A DNA stretch of 64,000 nucleotides from assembly GCA_964460845.1 (NCBI GenBank), contig CAYWRZ010000003.1, positions 224,107-288,106 of the forward strand, read 5' to 3'. The notes under the pieces were generated by a model. It searched no databases. It worked only from the letters and a program-made list of their open reading frames with translations, and was not told where the DNA came from. Made by a program: the position numbers and the translations under genes. Source of the DNA: CAYWRZ01 sp964460845 (lineage in GTDB: Bacteria > Bacteroidota > Bacteroidia > Flavobacteriales_D > UBA2798). Every line of letters begins with the position of its first letter. Positions within the stretch are counted from its first letter, which is position 1. Positions 18,226 to 26,245 of the stretch are shown here, in pieces.

Positions 18226-18398
18226 AAGTATTCCGCTTATTTATGCGTAAAAATACGCTTAATTCGTGTTTCTAAGGGAAACAATCTGTTTTACATTGTT
18301 GGAATCCTATATGCTCTTTTCTGTTTTCCGGATCTTTTTTCTGTAAGCGAACACCTGTTTTTTATAGAAAAGAGTTAGATGATAGACTTACATCATGT

Positions 18399-18429
18399 TT
18401 TGTAAAGTAATAGTATAGTATTACTTTTG
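18399..18429 (+). promoter_or_regulatory. Promoter with embedded operator, mobile mystery cassette
   Basis: TTTG (18399-18402), a 19-nt spacer and TACTTTTG (18422-18429) match the full Bacteroidota promoter. An inverted repeat with 9-bp arms (18404-18412 and 18419-18427, AAAGTAATA with TATTACTTT) fills the spacer and covers the -7 box, so a bound dimer would block RNA polymerase. The likely repressor is the HTH protein encoded 32 nt downstream. Confidence 0.7.
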
Positions 18430-18438
18430 TGGAGTTGT

Positions 18439-18450
18439 TATTAGCTAATA
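18439..18450 (+). promoter_or_regulatory. Second operator-like palindrome
   Basis: TATTAGCTAATA is a perfect 12-bp palindrome between the predicted transcription start and the ATG of the HTH gene. Its half-site TATTAG resembles the TATTAC half-site of the promoter palindrome, as expected for two operators of one repressor. Confidence 0.5.
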
Positions 18451-18460
18451 GTATTATTTT

Positions 18461-18919
18461 ATGGCGAGGAAAAACTTACAATTAGAACAGCTTACACACA
18501 AAATGACTGCTTTTGCGAGCTTGTCACAAATCGCGATGCCGCCCACCGGGTGGATAAAAGCCATACGACTGGCCTTAGGGATGTCTATGCAGCAATTAGG
18601 ACGCAAAATGGGCATTACGAAACAGAGTGTGTTGGATATGGAGCAGCGGGAAAAAGACGGCGCCGTTACGCTGAAAGCCTTGCGTGAAGCTGCCACAGCT
18701 CTTGATATGCAATTAGTATATGGTTTTGTGCCCCGCGATGGAACCCTTGATGCGCTCATAGAACGCAAAGCAAAAGAGTTGGCCGTACAGCTTGTAATGC
18801 GTACTTCTCAAAGCATGAAACTTGAAGAGCAGGAAAATAACAAATTGCGCATTGAACGTGCGATTCAGGAAAAAACACAAGCCCTCAAGCAGGAAATGCC
18901 TAAGGTTTTATGGGATTAG
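18461..18919 (+). CDS. Mobile mystery protein A (XRE-type HTH regulator)
   Basis: A 152-residue DNA-binding protein. A helix-turn-helix spans about residues 35-70 (LGMSMQQLGRKMGITKQSVLDMEQRE), followed by TLKALREAATALDMQLVYGFVP, the signature of the family called mobile mystery protein A, which always precedes a Fic-domain partner. A long charged helix follows (residues 100-145). The gene overlaps the partner by 10 nt. The AT-rich upstream region and its palindromes suggest autorepression. In a toxin-antitoxin reading this would be the antitoxin/regulator; that role is inferred. Confidence 0.9.
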   Translation: MARKNLQLEQLTHKMTAFASLSQIAMPPTGWIKAIRLALGMSMQQLGRKMGITKQSVLDMEQREKDGAVTLKALREAATALDMQLVYGFVPRDGTLDALIERKAKELAVQLVMRTSQSMKLEEQENNKLRIERAIQEKTQALKQEMPKVLWD

Positions 18920-19506
18920 ATCTGACGTGTTTTCCCGGACAAACTCCACTGGAACCTGAAGAAACAGAAGGATTGCGGATTCCTGCCATTGCCACACGCG
19001 GAGAATTGGATGAGTTCGAGCAGCATAATATTGAGCAGGCGATGCTTTGGACCTTAAAACGCAGGTTTAAGCCGGAACAAATTTTTACCGAAGCATTTGT
19101 AAAGGAGGTACATAAGCGTATGTACGGAGAGGTGTGGGCATGGGCAGGTCAATTTCGAAAAACGGAAAAAAACATCGGAGTGGATAAATGGAAGATTGGT
19201 CTTGAATTAAGGCAACTGCTGGAAGATACAATCTGGTGGACGGCAAACAAGATATATTCTCCTGACGAAATTGCCATACGCTTCAAGCACCGGCTGGTAA
19301 GCACCCATTGTTTTCCCAATGGTAACGGCCGACATAGCCGTTTAATGGCCGATATTGTGGCAGATCAGGTTTTTAATCGCCCGGTGTTCAGTTGGGGAGC
19401 CATCGGTCTGACCGCAGAGGGGCAGGCAAGAGCCCATTATCTTGCCGCGCTAAAAACGGCTGATGCAGGTCGGGTGGAAGCTTTATTGGCTTTTGCCAGA
19501 TCCTAA
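18910..19506 (+). CDS. Mobile mystery protein B (Fic-domain protein)
   Basis: A 198-residue Fic/Doc-family protein, normally an AMP- or NMP-transferase that modifies target hydroxyls. The catalytic motif is complete: His133 in STHCFPNGNGRHSRLMADI, matching HxFx(D/N)GNGRxxR. The preceding GEVWAWAGQFRKTEKNIGV segment is the usual Fic flap region. I could not find a clear (S/T)xxxE(G/N) inhibitory helix, although TRGELDEFEQHNIEQA at the N-terminus occupies the place of one. It overlaps the regulator gene by 10 nt and is followed by a terminator, making a compact two-gene cassette of the kind found scattered in genomes by transfer. Confidence 0.9.
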   Translation: MGLDLTCFPGQTPLEPEETEGLRIPAIATRGELDEFEQHNIEQAMLWTLKRRFKPEQIFTEAFVKEVHKRMYGEVWAWAGQFRKTEKNIGVDKWKIGLELRQLLEDTIWWTANKIYSPDEIAIRFKHRLVSTHCFPNGNGRHSRLMADIVADQVFNRPVFSWGAIGLTAEGQARAHYLAALKTADAGRVEALLAFARS

Positions 19507-19540
19507 AGTAAAAATGCCCAACAAGCGTGCTGTATGAAAA

Positions 19541-19572
19541 TGTGAAAGAGGCCATGCAGCCTCTTTTTCACA
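19541..19572 (+). terminator. Intrinsic terminator of the HTH/Fic cassette
   Basis: AAGAGGC-CATGCA-GCCTCTT is followed by T-run; the outer bases TGTG and CACA extend the stem with two unpaired T. It sits 35 nt after the Fic stop codon. Confidence 0.75.
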
Positions 19573-19602
19573 CATAAATGTCATTTTTTAAAACCGGAAG
19601 GT

Positions 19603-19896
19603 TCAATAGAAATTCACCGACACAATGCGGTGAATAGGAATAACCACGCCTTGTTTCAGTACGATATTTTCCTCGCCGGTAGCCCAAATCGTCGTTTCTA
19701 CCATTTTGAGCCCTTCTTCATCGTGAAAGGTAATGCGTGATTTTCCGTGTTCGATATTGCCCAGCGTGGTGGCCATGCGTAACTTTTCCATCAATGCAGC
19801 TTGTTCTTCTTTGCTGCGTTTAATAGGTGTGGCTGGAAACTTCAGATCGGCTATCGATTCTTTTTCTATTAATACGGGTGTGGTAACATTTTCCAT
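19603..19896 (-). CDS. Conserved small Bacteroidota protein of unknown function (97 aa)
   Basis: A 97-residue cytoplasmic protein with no signal peptide. The block KLRMATTLGNIEHGKSRITFHDEEGLKMVETTIWATGEENIVLKQGVVIPIHRIVSVNFY recalls a short protein that recurs in Bacteroidota genomes; the pattern of strands ending in IPIHRIV is compatible with a small Sm-like or beta-barrel fold, but this is a guess. It follows tilS by 79 nt on the same strand; a TAACTTTC element at 19951-19958 (minus) may be its own promoter. Confidence 0.75.
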   Translation of the reverse strand: MENVTTPVLIEKESIADLKFPATPIKRSKEEQAALMEKLRMATTLGNIEHGKSRITFHDEEGLKMVETTIWATGEENIVLKQGVVIPIHRIVSVNFY

Positions 19897-19975
19897 TTTT
19901 TGCAGAGTTTTTAAAACGGGGTATATCCCTGTATTACGGAACAGCCCGAAGAAAGTTATAAAGGGAGCCGCTTTT

Positions 19976-21295
19976 TTAGTGCAACCATTCTATACGCAAT
20001 ACCGACCGGGTTTCGGGGTTTACCCGGTAGCGATTGTCGATGCGGTAACCTACTACCCAAATGAGTTGATCGCCCGAACAAAGCACGTAACAGTGTTCTT
20101 TTTCGACCAGCGATAATTTCTGATCGATAAAAAAGTCACTCAGTTTTTTACGTCCTTTCATCCCGAAGGGGAAAAAGGAGTCGCCTTTATGCCATTTGCG
20201 TAGCACCAGCGGGAATGTGAGCTGCCCGGCATCGAAGCAGGCTATTCGGCTGTCGCGGCTTATGGCTTCTTCGGGTGACTGTATGTCGAGCCGGAGCCGT
20301 ATAGGCTCATCGAGCTGTGTTTGCCCTTCGGCAATTTCGTGCAGGGTAAGATCTTCGGGGCTGATACGGGTAATGAGCAATTGCCCCCGGTGGTTTACGG
20401 CCCGGTATCCTGCCGAGAAAAACTTTTTGCCCGAATCGGCCGCCGGTGCCGAAAGGATGGTGTCGATATGTGAACGGTTAAAGCCGAATTGGCGTAACAG
20501 CTCAAACAGTACAAGCCGGGGTACCGCTTGCGCCTTTACTTCCTCTAAAGAAATTTCATACCCGAAGGCATTGCGTTGCAGCAGCCGGTTTTTAAGCGGC
20601 GTCATCTGCAGGTGGTAAAACTGCTGGATGTCGGCCATCTTTTCCATTGTTTCGGCTACGGTAGCATAAAACGAAGGATTGATCTGTTCGAACAGGGGCA
20701 GCAGTTCATGCCGCAGGCGGTTACGCAGGTAAAGGGTAGAGGCGTTCGAGCTGTCTTCTCTCCAGGTCACTTCATGCTGCCGGGCATAAGCCGTAATTTC
20801 TTCGCGCGAAAAGGGGAGCAGGGGTCTGAACAGGCGCCCTTCGGCGATTTTCATGCCGGTAAGTCCGTCGAGCCCCGAGCCGCGCAACAAATTGATAAAA
20901 AAGGTTTCTACCTGATCGTCGCGGTGATGCGCGGTTACAATATAATCGGCTTTTCGGAGGCGGCAGAGCTCGTGAAACCATTGGTAACGAAGGTCGCGCG
21001 CCATCATTTGTATCGATATTTTTTCCTTTTCGGCCAGTTCGGCAGTAGCGAACGATTCGCTGTAATACGGCACTTCGAGCTGCTGTGCCAGGTGCTTTAC
21101 CCAGCGCTCGTCTTCGTCCGATTCTTCGTTGCGCAGCTTAAAATTGCAATGGGCAATGGCGAAATTGAGTCGGGCCCGGGCAAACAGGTGGCAGAGCACG
21201 ACCGAATCCAGTCCGCCGCTTACCGCCAGCAGGAATTTTTTCTCTTCCAAATCAGGCAGGTGCTCGTCGAGTATTTTACGGAAATGTTCAATCAT
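19976..21295 (-). CDS. tilS: tRNA(Ile)-lysidine synthase TilS
   Basis: A 439-residue enzyme that attaches lysine to C34 of tRNA-Ile(CAU), making it read AUA. The ATP-binding PP-loop SGGLDS is at residues 26-31, followed by HCNFKLRNEESDEDERWV and TAHHRDDQVETFFINLLRGSGLDGL, both signature blocks. A C-terminal TilS domain (RKWHKGDSFFPFGMKGRKKLSDFFIDQK) is present. I chose the ATG at 21295 because it overlaps the pabB stop as ATGA, implying translational coupling; an upstream in-frame start inside pabB adds residues not seen in the family. Confidence 0.95.
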   Translation of the reverse strand: MIEHFRKILDEHLPDLEEKKFLLAVSGGLDSVVLCHLFARARLNFAIAHCNFKLRNEESDEDERWVKHLAQQLEVPYYSESFATAELAEKEKISIQMMARDLRYQWFHELCRLRKADYIVTAHHRDDQVETFFINLLRGSGLDGLTGMKIAEGRLFRPLLPFSREEITAYARQHEVTWREDSSNASTLYLRNRLRHELLPLFEQINPSFYATVAETMEKMADIQQFYHLQMTPLKNRLLQRNAFGYEISLEEVKAQAVPRLVLFELLRQFGFNRSHIDTILSAPAADSGKKFFSAGYRAVNHRGQLLITRISPEDLTLHEIAEGQTQLDEPIRLRLDIQSPEEAISRDSRIACFDAGQLTFPLVLRKWHKGDSFFPFGMKGRKKLSDFFIDQKLSLVEKEHCYVLCSGDQLIWVVGYRIDNRYRVNPETRSVLRIEWLH

Positions 21296-22539
21296 GAAAT
21301 CAATGCCTTTCTCATGGCTTCTGCTTTGAGCAGGCACTCGTCGTATTCGCGGGCCGGATCCGAATGGATGGTGATGGCGCTGCCTACCGGGAAAGATACA
21401 TATTTTGTGGCTGCATTGTAAAGGATGCTTCGTATCACCACATTAAAGTCGAAATCGCCCGAAGGGCTGATATAGCCTACGGTACCCGAATAGAGTCCGC
21501 GCCGGAACGTTTCGTAGTGTTCGGCCAGCTCCATCGCTTTTACTTTGGGTGCGCCGGTCATGGAGCCCATCGGGAAAGCGGCTTTCAGAATATCGAAGGC
21601 AGAGTGCGACAGGGCTACTTCCGCTTTTACCGTAGAAATAAGCTGATGTACCGTGGGGAAGCTATATACGCCGAAAAGTTCGGGTACCGAAACCGAATTT
21701 TTTTCGGCTATTCGCGAAAGGTCGTTGCGCACCAGGTCCACGATCATCACGTTTTCGCTGCGTTCTTTCGGATCGCGGGCAAGCTGTTCGCGAAGCAGCG
21801 CATCTTCGGCCTCCTCTTTTCCACGGCGCAGCGTACCTTTGATAGGTTGTGAAATAACTTCCGTTCCTTGCCGTCGCAGAAAGCGCTCGGGACTTCCGCA
21901 GAGCAGGTAGCGTGAGCCTGTTTTTAAAAACACCGAAAAAGGAGCTACGGTCAGTTGGGAAAGTTTTTCGTACACCGCTGCCGGATCGATCGAAAGCGGA
22001 GAGGCTGAAAATTCCTGACAGTAATTTATTTCATAAATATCGCCCTGCTTCAGGTGTTCAAGCAGATGGCCGATGTGTGTGAGGTAGGTCTCGCGCGATA
22101 CGCCTGCCCGGATGGGGGGTTCGAATCCCTTTCTCTCCGCCGGCTTTGCTTCCGGTTTTGGGGCGTTTAACAGGGTTTCGATAAAAGTGTATTCGGCCGA
22201 ATTACGCCGTTCTTCGTCGCATTCAATGCGGTATTCGCTTTCTTCGAGCGTGAGCAAATACTGGGGCGAGAAAAAATACCAGGCCGGAAATCCGAGCTGA
22301 TCAGGATTTTCGGAAGAAAGCTGTTCGGTCGCATTTTTCAGGTCGTACGACAGGAACCCGAACCAATAGCGGTTTTCGAGATCAAAAGAAGGAAATACAG
22401 TATCATTTTCCGAAAAACGGATTCGCTCTGCACCCAGTGCGATTTTCACATCACAACCGTCGAGTCCCGTACCCAACACGGCTATCGGGTCGAAACGAGC
22501 GGCCAGTGCATGCAGAAGAGCGGTGTCCGGTTTTCGCAT
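21292..22539 (-). CDS. pabB: Aminodeoxychorismate synthase component I
   Basis: A 415-residue chorismate-using enzyme that aminates chorismate to 4-amino-4-deoxychorismate for folate synthesis. PIKGTLRRG carries the lysine that distinguishes PabB from anthranilate synthase (PIAGT). Other signatures are YEINYCQEFSA, GSPERFL, MIVDLVRNDLSRIA and AAFPMGSMTGAPKVKAMEL with the Mg-binding glutamates. The C-terminal end GSAITIHSDPAREYDECLLKAEAM is complete. No fused lyase (PabC) domain. Overlaps tilS by 4 nt. Confidence 0.94.
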   Translation of the reverse strand: MRKPDTALLHALAARFDPIAVLGTGLDGCDVKIALGAERIRFSENDTVFPSFDLENRYWFGFLSYDLKNATEQLSSENPDQLGFPAWYFFSPQYLLTLEESEYRIECDEERRNSAEYTFIETLLNAPKPEAKPAERKGFEPPIRAGVSRETYLTHIGHLLEHLKQGDIYEINYCQEFSASPLSIDPAAVYEKLSQLTVAPFSVFLKTGSRYLLCGSPERFLRRQGTEVISQPIKGTLRRGKEEAEDALLREQLARDPKERSENVMIVDLVRNDLSRIAEKNSVSVPELFGVYSFPTVHQLISTVKAEVALSHSAFDILKAAFPMGSMTGAPKVKAMELAEHYETFRRGLYSGTVGYISPSGDFDFNVVIRSILYNAATKYVSFPVGSAITIHSDPAREYDECLLKAEAMRKALIS

Positions 22540-22603
22540 GAGTAAAGGAGTAAATGGGAAAAATTCGTTGCGAAGGTGAGTAAAAATACGAAGCAGCCGG
22601 TTA

Positions 22604-22784
22604 TTGCCGTTTTATTTTTTAGGCTTATCTTCGCATTACTACTGCTTGAATGAATTTGTTCCGCGTTTTTTATCCACTGTAATTCAGTGGCGCGTTTTTA
22701 TTGCCTTTATCCTGAAATCGGGAAGGCATTATTTTACTCAGGCAGCAGGTTTACACCAGTGTAAAACGAGTTAATGAACCTGCT
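22604..22784 (+). promoter_or_regulatory. Candidate promoter and structured leader of the surface-protein pair
   Basis: TTG (22604-22606), 19 nt, TATCTTCG (22626-22633) resembles a promoter. The leader then holds: a 10-codon frame MNLFRVFYPL (22650-22682); a hairpin CCACTG-TAATT-CAGTGG (22674-22690) followed by CGCGTTTTTATT, terminator-like; TGCCTT/AAGGCA (about 22702-22729); TTTACAC-CA-GTGTAAA (22750-22765); and an outer stem AGCAGGTT (22744-22751) with AACCTGCT (22777-22784) ending directly at the ATG. Regulation of elongation or initiation by RNA structure is inferred. Confidence 0.42.
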
Positions 22785-24041
22785 ATGCACAAAAAAAATT
22801 TTATGCTTCTTGCCGGGGCAATGGTATTTTTTTCCGGCACGCTTTCCGCGCAGGGAAGGCTTATTCTCCACAACAACGCTTACCTTGTAATTGCTCAGGA
22901 TGCTTATGTAGTGCTCGACAATCCGGCACCGGATGCGCTTACTACTACCGGCACGGGGGGCAATGTGGTGACCGAAAGAGAATTTAACCGTGTGAAATGG
23001 AATATAGGTGCGAATACGGGAACCTATATCCTGCCTTTTACCACGACTTCGGGTTCCAAAATTCCGTTTACGCTTACCGTTGGGACTGCCGGAACGGGAA
23101 CGGGTCACCTGCTTTTTTCGACCTATTCAGGCCCTGATTGGAACAACGACACCTATCGTCCTTCGGATGTGACGCATATGCTTGATTATGCCTCGGGGCT
23201 GATCAATAATTCGGCCCGTGCTATGGATCGATTCTGGATCATAGAGGCTGCCGATTACAGCACACGTCCTACCGTTAATCTTACGTTTACTTATGTGGAC
23301 AATGATTTTACCGCTCCGGGAAACTCTATCGCCGAAGGAAATTTGGGTGCGCAGCGCTTTAATTCGGCTACCTCGCAATGGGGCGATTACCTGCCGCAGG
23401 GCACGCCCAATACAGGGGCTAAAACTGTGGGTTCGATAACTGCCGGAGGGGCTGATTTTTTCCGTTCCTGGACCCTGGTCGATAATGCTTCCCCGCTGCC
23501 GGTAGAGCTGCTTTCGTTTACCGCCGAATGCGACGATGTAACAGGTGTTCGGTTAAAATGGGTCACAGCCAGCGAATCGCAGAATCTTCGTTTTGTACTC
23601 GAGAAAAGCACCGATGCTTCGGCGTTTTATGAAATAGTTTCGCTTCCCGGAGCCGGTAACAGTAATTCGCTCAGCGAATATACCTGGCACGATCCGGTTT
23701 TTTCGGGTCTTGCCTACTATCGTCTTGTGCAGGAAGACATAGGTGGTTTGCGGAAAACTTATACGCCTGTGGCGGCAGATTGTGAGCAGGCTTCCCTTTT
23801 TTCGGCTTTTGCTTATATGGCCGGCGGAGAGATACAGTTGGAAATGCAACTGCCCGAATCAGGTGCTTTTCAGTGGAGGCTTACCGATATGTCGGGACGT
23901 ATGCTTTACCGGGCGCAGAAAAATTATGTGTCCGGAACTTCTTCCGATCGGCTTAATCCCGGATTTCTTCCGGCCGGCATTTACCTGCTTTCGTTCGAAG
24001 GAGAGCGGCACCGCTATGTTCAGAAATTAGTTATCCCATAA
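22785..24041 (+). CDS. Secreted surface protein with C-terminal sorting-type domain
   Basis: A 418-residue exported protein (signal peptide FMLLAGAMVFFSGTLSAQG). Residues about 235-335 form the common Bacteroidota Fn3-like module (PLPVELLSFTAECDD...VRLKWVTASESQNLRFVLEKSTDASAFYEI...YYRLVQEDIGG). The last 80 residues (FQWRLTDMSGRMLY...PGFLPAGIYLLSFEGERHRYVQKLVIP) read as a type A T9SS sorting domain, so the protein is probably secreted across the outer membrane and anchored there. No enzymatic motif is visible. It is followed after 15 nt by another exported protein gene, probably one operon. Confidence 0.83.
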   Translation: MHKKNFMLLAGAMVFFSGTLSAQGRLILHNNAYLVIAQDAYVVLDNPAPDALTTTGTGGNVVTEREFNRVKWNIGANTGTYILPFTTTSGSKIPFTLTVGTAGTGTGHLLFSTYSGPDWNNDTYRPSDVTHMLDYASGLINNSARAMDRFWIIEAADYSTRPTVNLTFTYVDNDFTAPGNSIAEGNLGAQRFNSATSQWGDYLPQGTPNTGAKTVGSITAGGADFFRSWTLVDNASPLPVELLSFTAECDDVTGVRLKWVTASESQNLRFVLEKSTDASAFYEIVSLPGAGNSNSLSEYTWHDPVFSGLAYYRLVQEDIGGLRKTYTPVAADCEQASLFSAFAYMAGGEIQLEMQLPESGAFQWRLTDMSGRMLYRAQKNYVSGTSSDRLNPGFLPAGIYLLSFEGERHRYVQKLVIP

Positions 24042-24056
24042 TAATCTGCTACAGCT

Positions 24057-25274
24057 ATGAAAAAAATTATGCTTGTTTGCCTGTGCGCGGTGATGGCCTA
24101 TTCCTCACTCAGGGCACAAAATGTAGCCATCAATGCCAACGGGGCAGCACCCCATTCTTCGGCGATGCTGGATGTGTCTTCTATCAGTTCGGGTCTTCTT
24201 ATTCCCAGAATGAGCGCCGTACAACGTGCGGCTATTTCCTCGCCTGCCAACGGTTTGCTGGTGTATCAGCTCGACGGTACAGCGGGCTACTATTATTTTA
24301 ACGGAACGGCCTGGGTTCCGCTTTTTTCTTCTAATACCGGATGGTCGCTTACAGGAAATGCGGGTACCTCGGCCGCTTCCAATTTTATCGGCACTACCGA
24401 TGCCAACGATTTGGTGTTTCGCACAGGCAATGTCGAAAGAGCGCGTCTTACCTCGGGCGGAATTTTTCTTATTGGAATGACCACACCCATTTTTTCGGGC
24501 GATAAGCTCGATGTAATCGGAAACTATGCAATTAACGGTGTAGCGAATATTTCCGGAGGAATCGGTGTTTGGGCCGAAAACACCTTTGCTGCCGGTACGG
24601 CGTTGATTGCACAGGGCAACGGTTCGCCTTCGGCGCAGGTGCTTACTAACGGGTCGGGGGCCTCGGTCAGCGGAGCGCAAATAGGATTTGCCTCTTTTCG
24701 TACCAACACCACGAATGTGGATGGGCAGGGTGCGGCTTATTTCCTCGGCAGCTCTAACCTGACTCAGTATTCTTACGTTTCTTACCGATCAGGGGGCATC
24801 TGGTATAAAATTATAGGAACGGGTTCGGTTTCTACCATTGTACACGACAAAGACAACCAAAAGCAGGTTACCATGTTTGCGCCCGAATCGCCCGAAATCT
24901 TTTTTCAGGATTACGGCCACGGACGACTGGTGAACGGAAAAGCTACGGTAACGCTCGACCGGATATTTACGCAAAACATTTCGGTCGATGAAACCCGTCC
25001 GCTTAAAGTATTTATACAGCTCGAAGGCGACTGCAAGGGCGTGTATGTGACCAATAAATCGGCCGGAGGTTTTGAAGTGATTGAGCTGCAGGGCGGAACC
25101 TCTAACGTAAGCTTTACCTGGTCGGTCACCGCCAATCGTGCCGATGAGGTGGATCCGGTAAGCGGAGAAATCATTTCCCGCAACGCGGCGGTACGTTTTC
25201 CTGATGCCCCGGCAATGGCTCCGGCGCGTACGCTCGATAAAAAGGCTGAATCTGTCGGACATCCCCGTCCCTGA
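24057..25274 (+). CDS. Secreted tail-fibre-like/adhesin-like protein
   Basis: A 405-residue exported protein (signal peptide KIMLVCLCAVMAYSSLRAQ). The N-terminal half carries the Bacteroidota repeat block SSAMLDVSSISSGLLIPRMSAVQRAAISSPANGLLVYQLDGTAGYYYFNGTAWVPL, found in large surface proteins that resemble phage tail fibres. The C-terminal part (VDETRPLKVFIQLEGDCKGVYVTNKSAGGFEVIELQGGTSNVSFTWSVTANRAD) is the matching conserved end. No catalytic motif, and no T9SS tail. Probably exposed on the cell surface; substrate or partner unknown. Likely co-transcribed with the preceding gene. Confidence 0.8.
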   Translation: MKKIMLVCLCAVMAYSSLRAQNVAINANGAAPHSSAMLDVSSISSGLLIPRMSAVQRAAISSPANGLLVYQLDGTAGYYYFNGTAWVPLFSSNTGWSLTGNAGTSAASNFIGTTDANDLVFRTGNVERARLTSGGIFLIGMTTPIFSGDKLDVIGNYAINGVANISGGIGVWAENTFAAGTALIAQGNGSPSAQVLTNGSGASVSGAQIGFASFRTNTTNVDGQGAAYFLGSSNLTQYSYVSYRSGGIWYKIIGTGSVSTIVHDKDNQKQVTMFAPESPEIFFQDYGHGRLVNGKATVTLDRIFTQNISVDETRPLKVFIQLEGDCKGVYVTNKSAGGFEVIELQGGTSNVSFTWSVTANRADEVDPVSGEIISRNAAVRFPDAPAMAPARTLDKKAESVGHPRP

Positions 25275-25298
25275 TACGACGTATTTTCTTTTTCTCTA

Positions 25299-25329
25299 CG
25301 GCATCTGTCTCGCACAGATGCCGTTTTTT
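25299..25329 (+). terminator. Intrinsic terminator of the surface-protein operon
   Basis: A perfect 10-bp stem CGGCATCTGT with ACAGATGCCG, 5-nt loop CTCGC, followed by six T. It lies 25 nt after the stop codon of the tail-fibre-like gene. Confidence 0.9.
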
Positions 25330-25391
25330 ATGCTTACATTTTTCCCCAATATTTCCCCTGAAAAGTCGTTTACTCTCCAAATCCGGTTACT

Positions 25392-26156
25392 ATGCCTTAC
25401 CTGCCGATTCTTTTTACCTTTTTCTTCACGCTGTTTTTTTCTGGAAATGTACAGGCCTATTGCCCGCAGGGAAATGTGTCTTACTGGCCGAAGTCGGCTC
25501 AAATTTCGCGTACCCCGCTTATCGTCATTACCGCCTATCTTGAAGGGAAGTATGTGGTGGAGAGGCTAACACATGATTTTCCGGTGTACCTCGTATCGGG
25601 GCGGTCTAAAATAAAGCTGTTGCTAAAAGAAAATTGTGAGGGCGAAAACCGTCTTTTTCAAACGGTGCTGGTTCCCGAAAAACTCCTTCGTGCCGGAAGA
25701 GCGTATCATTTGCAGGTAGAGAATCTGAGGAAAGATAGTCCTTCGTACCGGTATTTTTTTACGGAAGAAGACGGGAAACCACTGATAAAATGGAAAGTTG
25801 CAAAGGCAGTAGATACCATTGCTCCCCGCTGGCAGACCTTTCCTTCGGCCTTACCGCACGTGCACCTCAAAGCCGGTTGTGGCCGGGTAGAGCAGGTAGC
25901 GTTTAAAGGAGAAATAGCCGACGAGTCGCCGGTACTGGTACGCGCTACAGTGACGGATACCATTCGCAATTATTCGCTGAGCTATTACCTTACACCCGAG
26001 CACGCCAGGATTCTCGTAGGCAGCGGTATGTGCGCCGGAGCCTTCCGCTTGCAGGAAAAAAGGCAATATCAGGTGGTTTTCGACCTGGTAGATGCTTCGG
26101 GGAATATACAGCCCTGGAGCGGCGATCCGATACCTTTTTCTCTGCCAGCACATTAG
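25392..26156 (+). CDS. Secreted protein of unknown function (254 aa)
   Basis: Starts with a signal peptide (LPILFTFFFTLFFSGNVQA, then YCPQG). The mature protein has four or more cysteines (Cys in YCPQG, ENCEGEN, AGCGRVEQ, GMCAGAF) that could make disulfides, and alternates strand-like segments, suggesting two beta-sandwich domains (about 25-130 and 140-250). The phrase KWKVAKAVDTIAPRW and DASGNIQPW resemble linkers of Ig-like domains. Function not recognised. It stands alone between a terminator and a glycosyltransferase gene. Confidence 0.72.
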   Translation: MPYLPILFTFFFTLFFSGNVQAYCPQGNVSYWPKSAQISRTPLIVITAYLEGKYVVERLTHDFPVYLVSGRSKIKLLLKENCEGENRLFQTVLVPEKLLRAGRAYHLQVENLRKDSPSYRYFFTEEDGKPLIKWKVAKAVDTIAPRWQTFPSALPHVHLKAGCGRVEQVAFKGEIADESPVLVRATVTDTIRNYSLSYYLTPEHARILVGSGMCAGAFRLQEKRQYQVVFDLVDASGNIQPWSGDPIPFSLPAH

Positions 26157-26196
26157 TAGTGGCCTGATCCGGCCTGCATATTGTCAATCCCTTTTC

Positions 26197-26239
26197 TATA
26201 TTTGAGCTTTGTACAGGAGGGACAACCTGCTTTGTACAG
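26197..26239 (+). promoter_or_regulatory. Candidate promoter and direct repeats before the GT2 gene
   Basis: TATATTTG (26197-26204) fits the -7 consensus. Just downstream the 11-bp sequence GCTTTGTACAG occurs twice (26206-26216 and 26229-26239), with AGGAGG at 26215-26220 between. The spacing of 23 bp (about two helical turns) fits a dimeric DNA-binding protein; function unknown. Confidence 0.35.
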
Positions 26240-26245
26240 TGTAGA

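Noticed and set aside
18461..19506. Prophage or integron interpretation of the HTH/Fic pair
   Set aside because: No integrase, attachment-site repeats or phage genes are visible; the genes are a known two-gene family that moves by unknown means.
22115..22130. tRNA T-arm-like string GGGGGTTCGAATCCCT
   Set aside because: It lies inside the pabB coding sequence in a frame that is well conserved, and no acceptor, D or anticodon arms fit around it.
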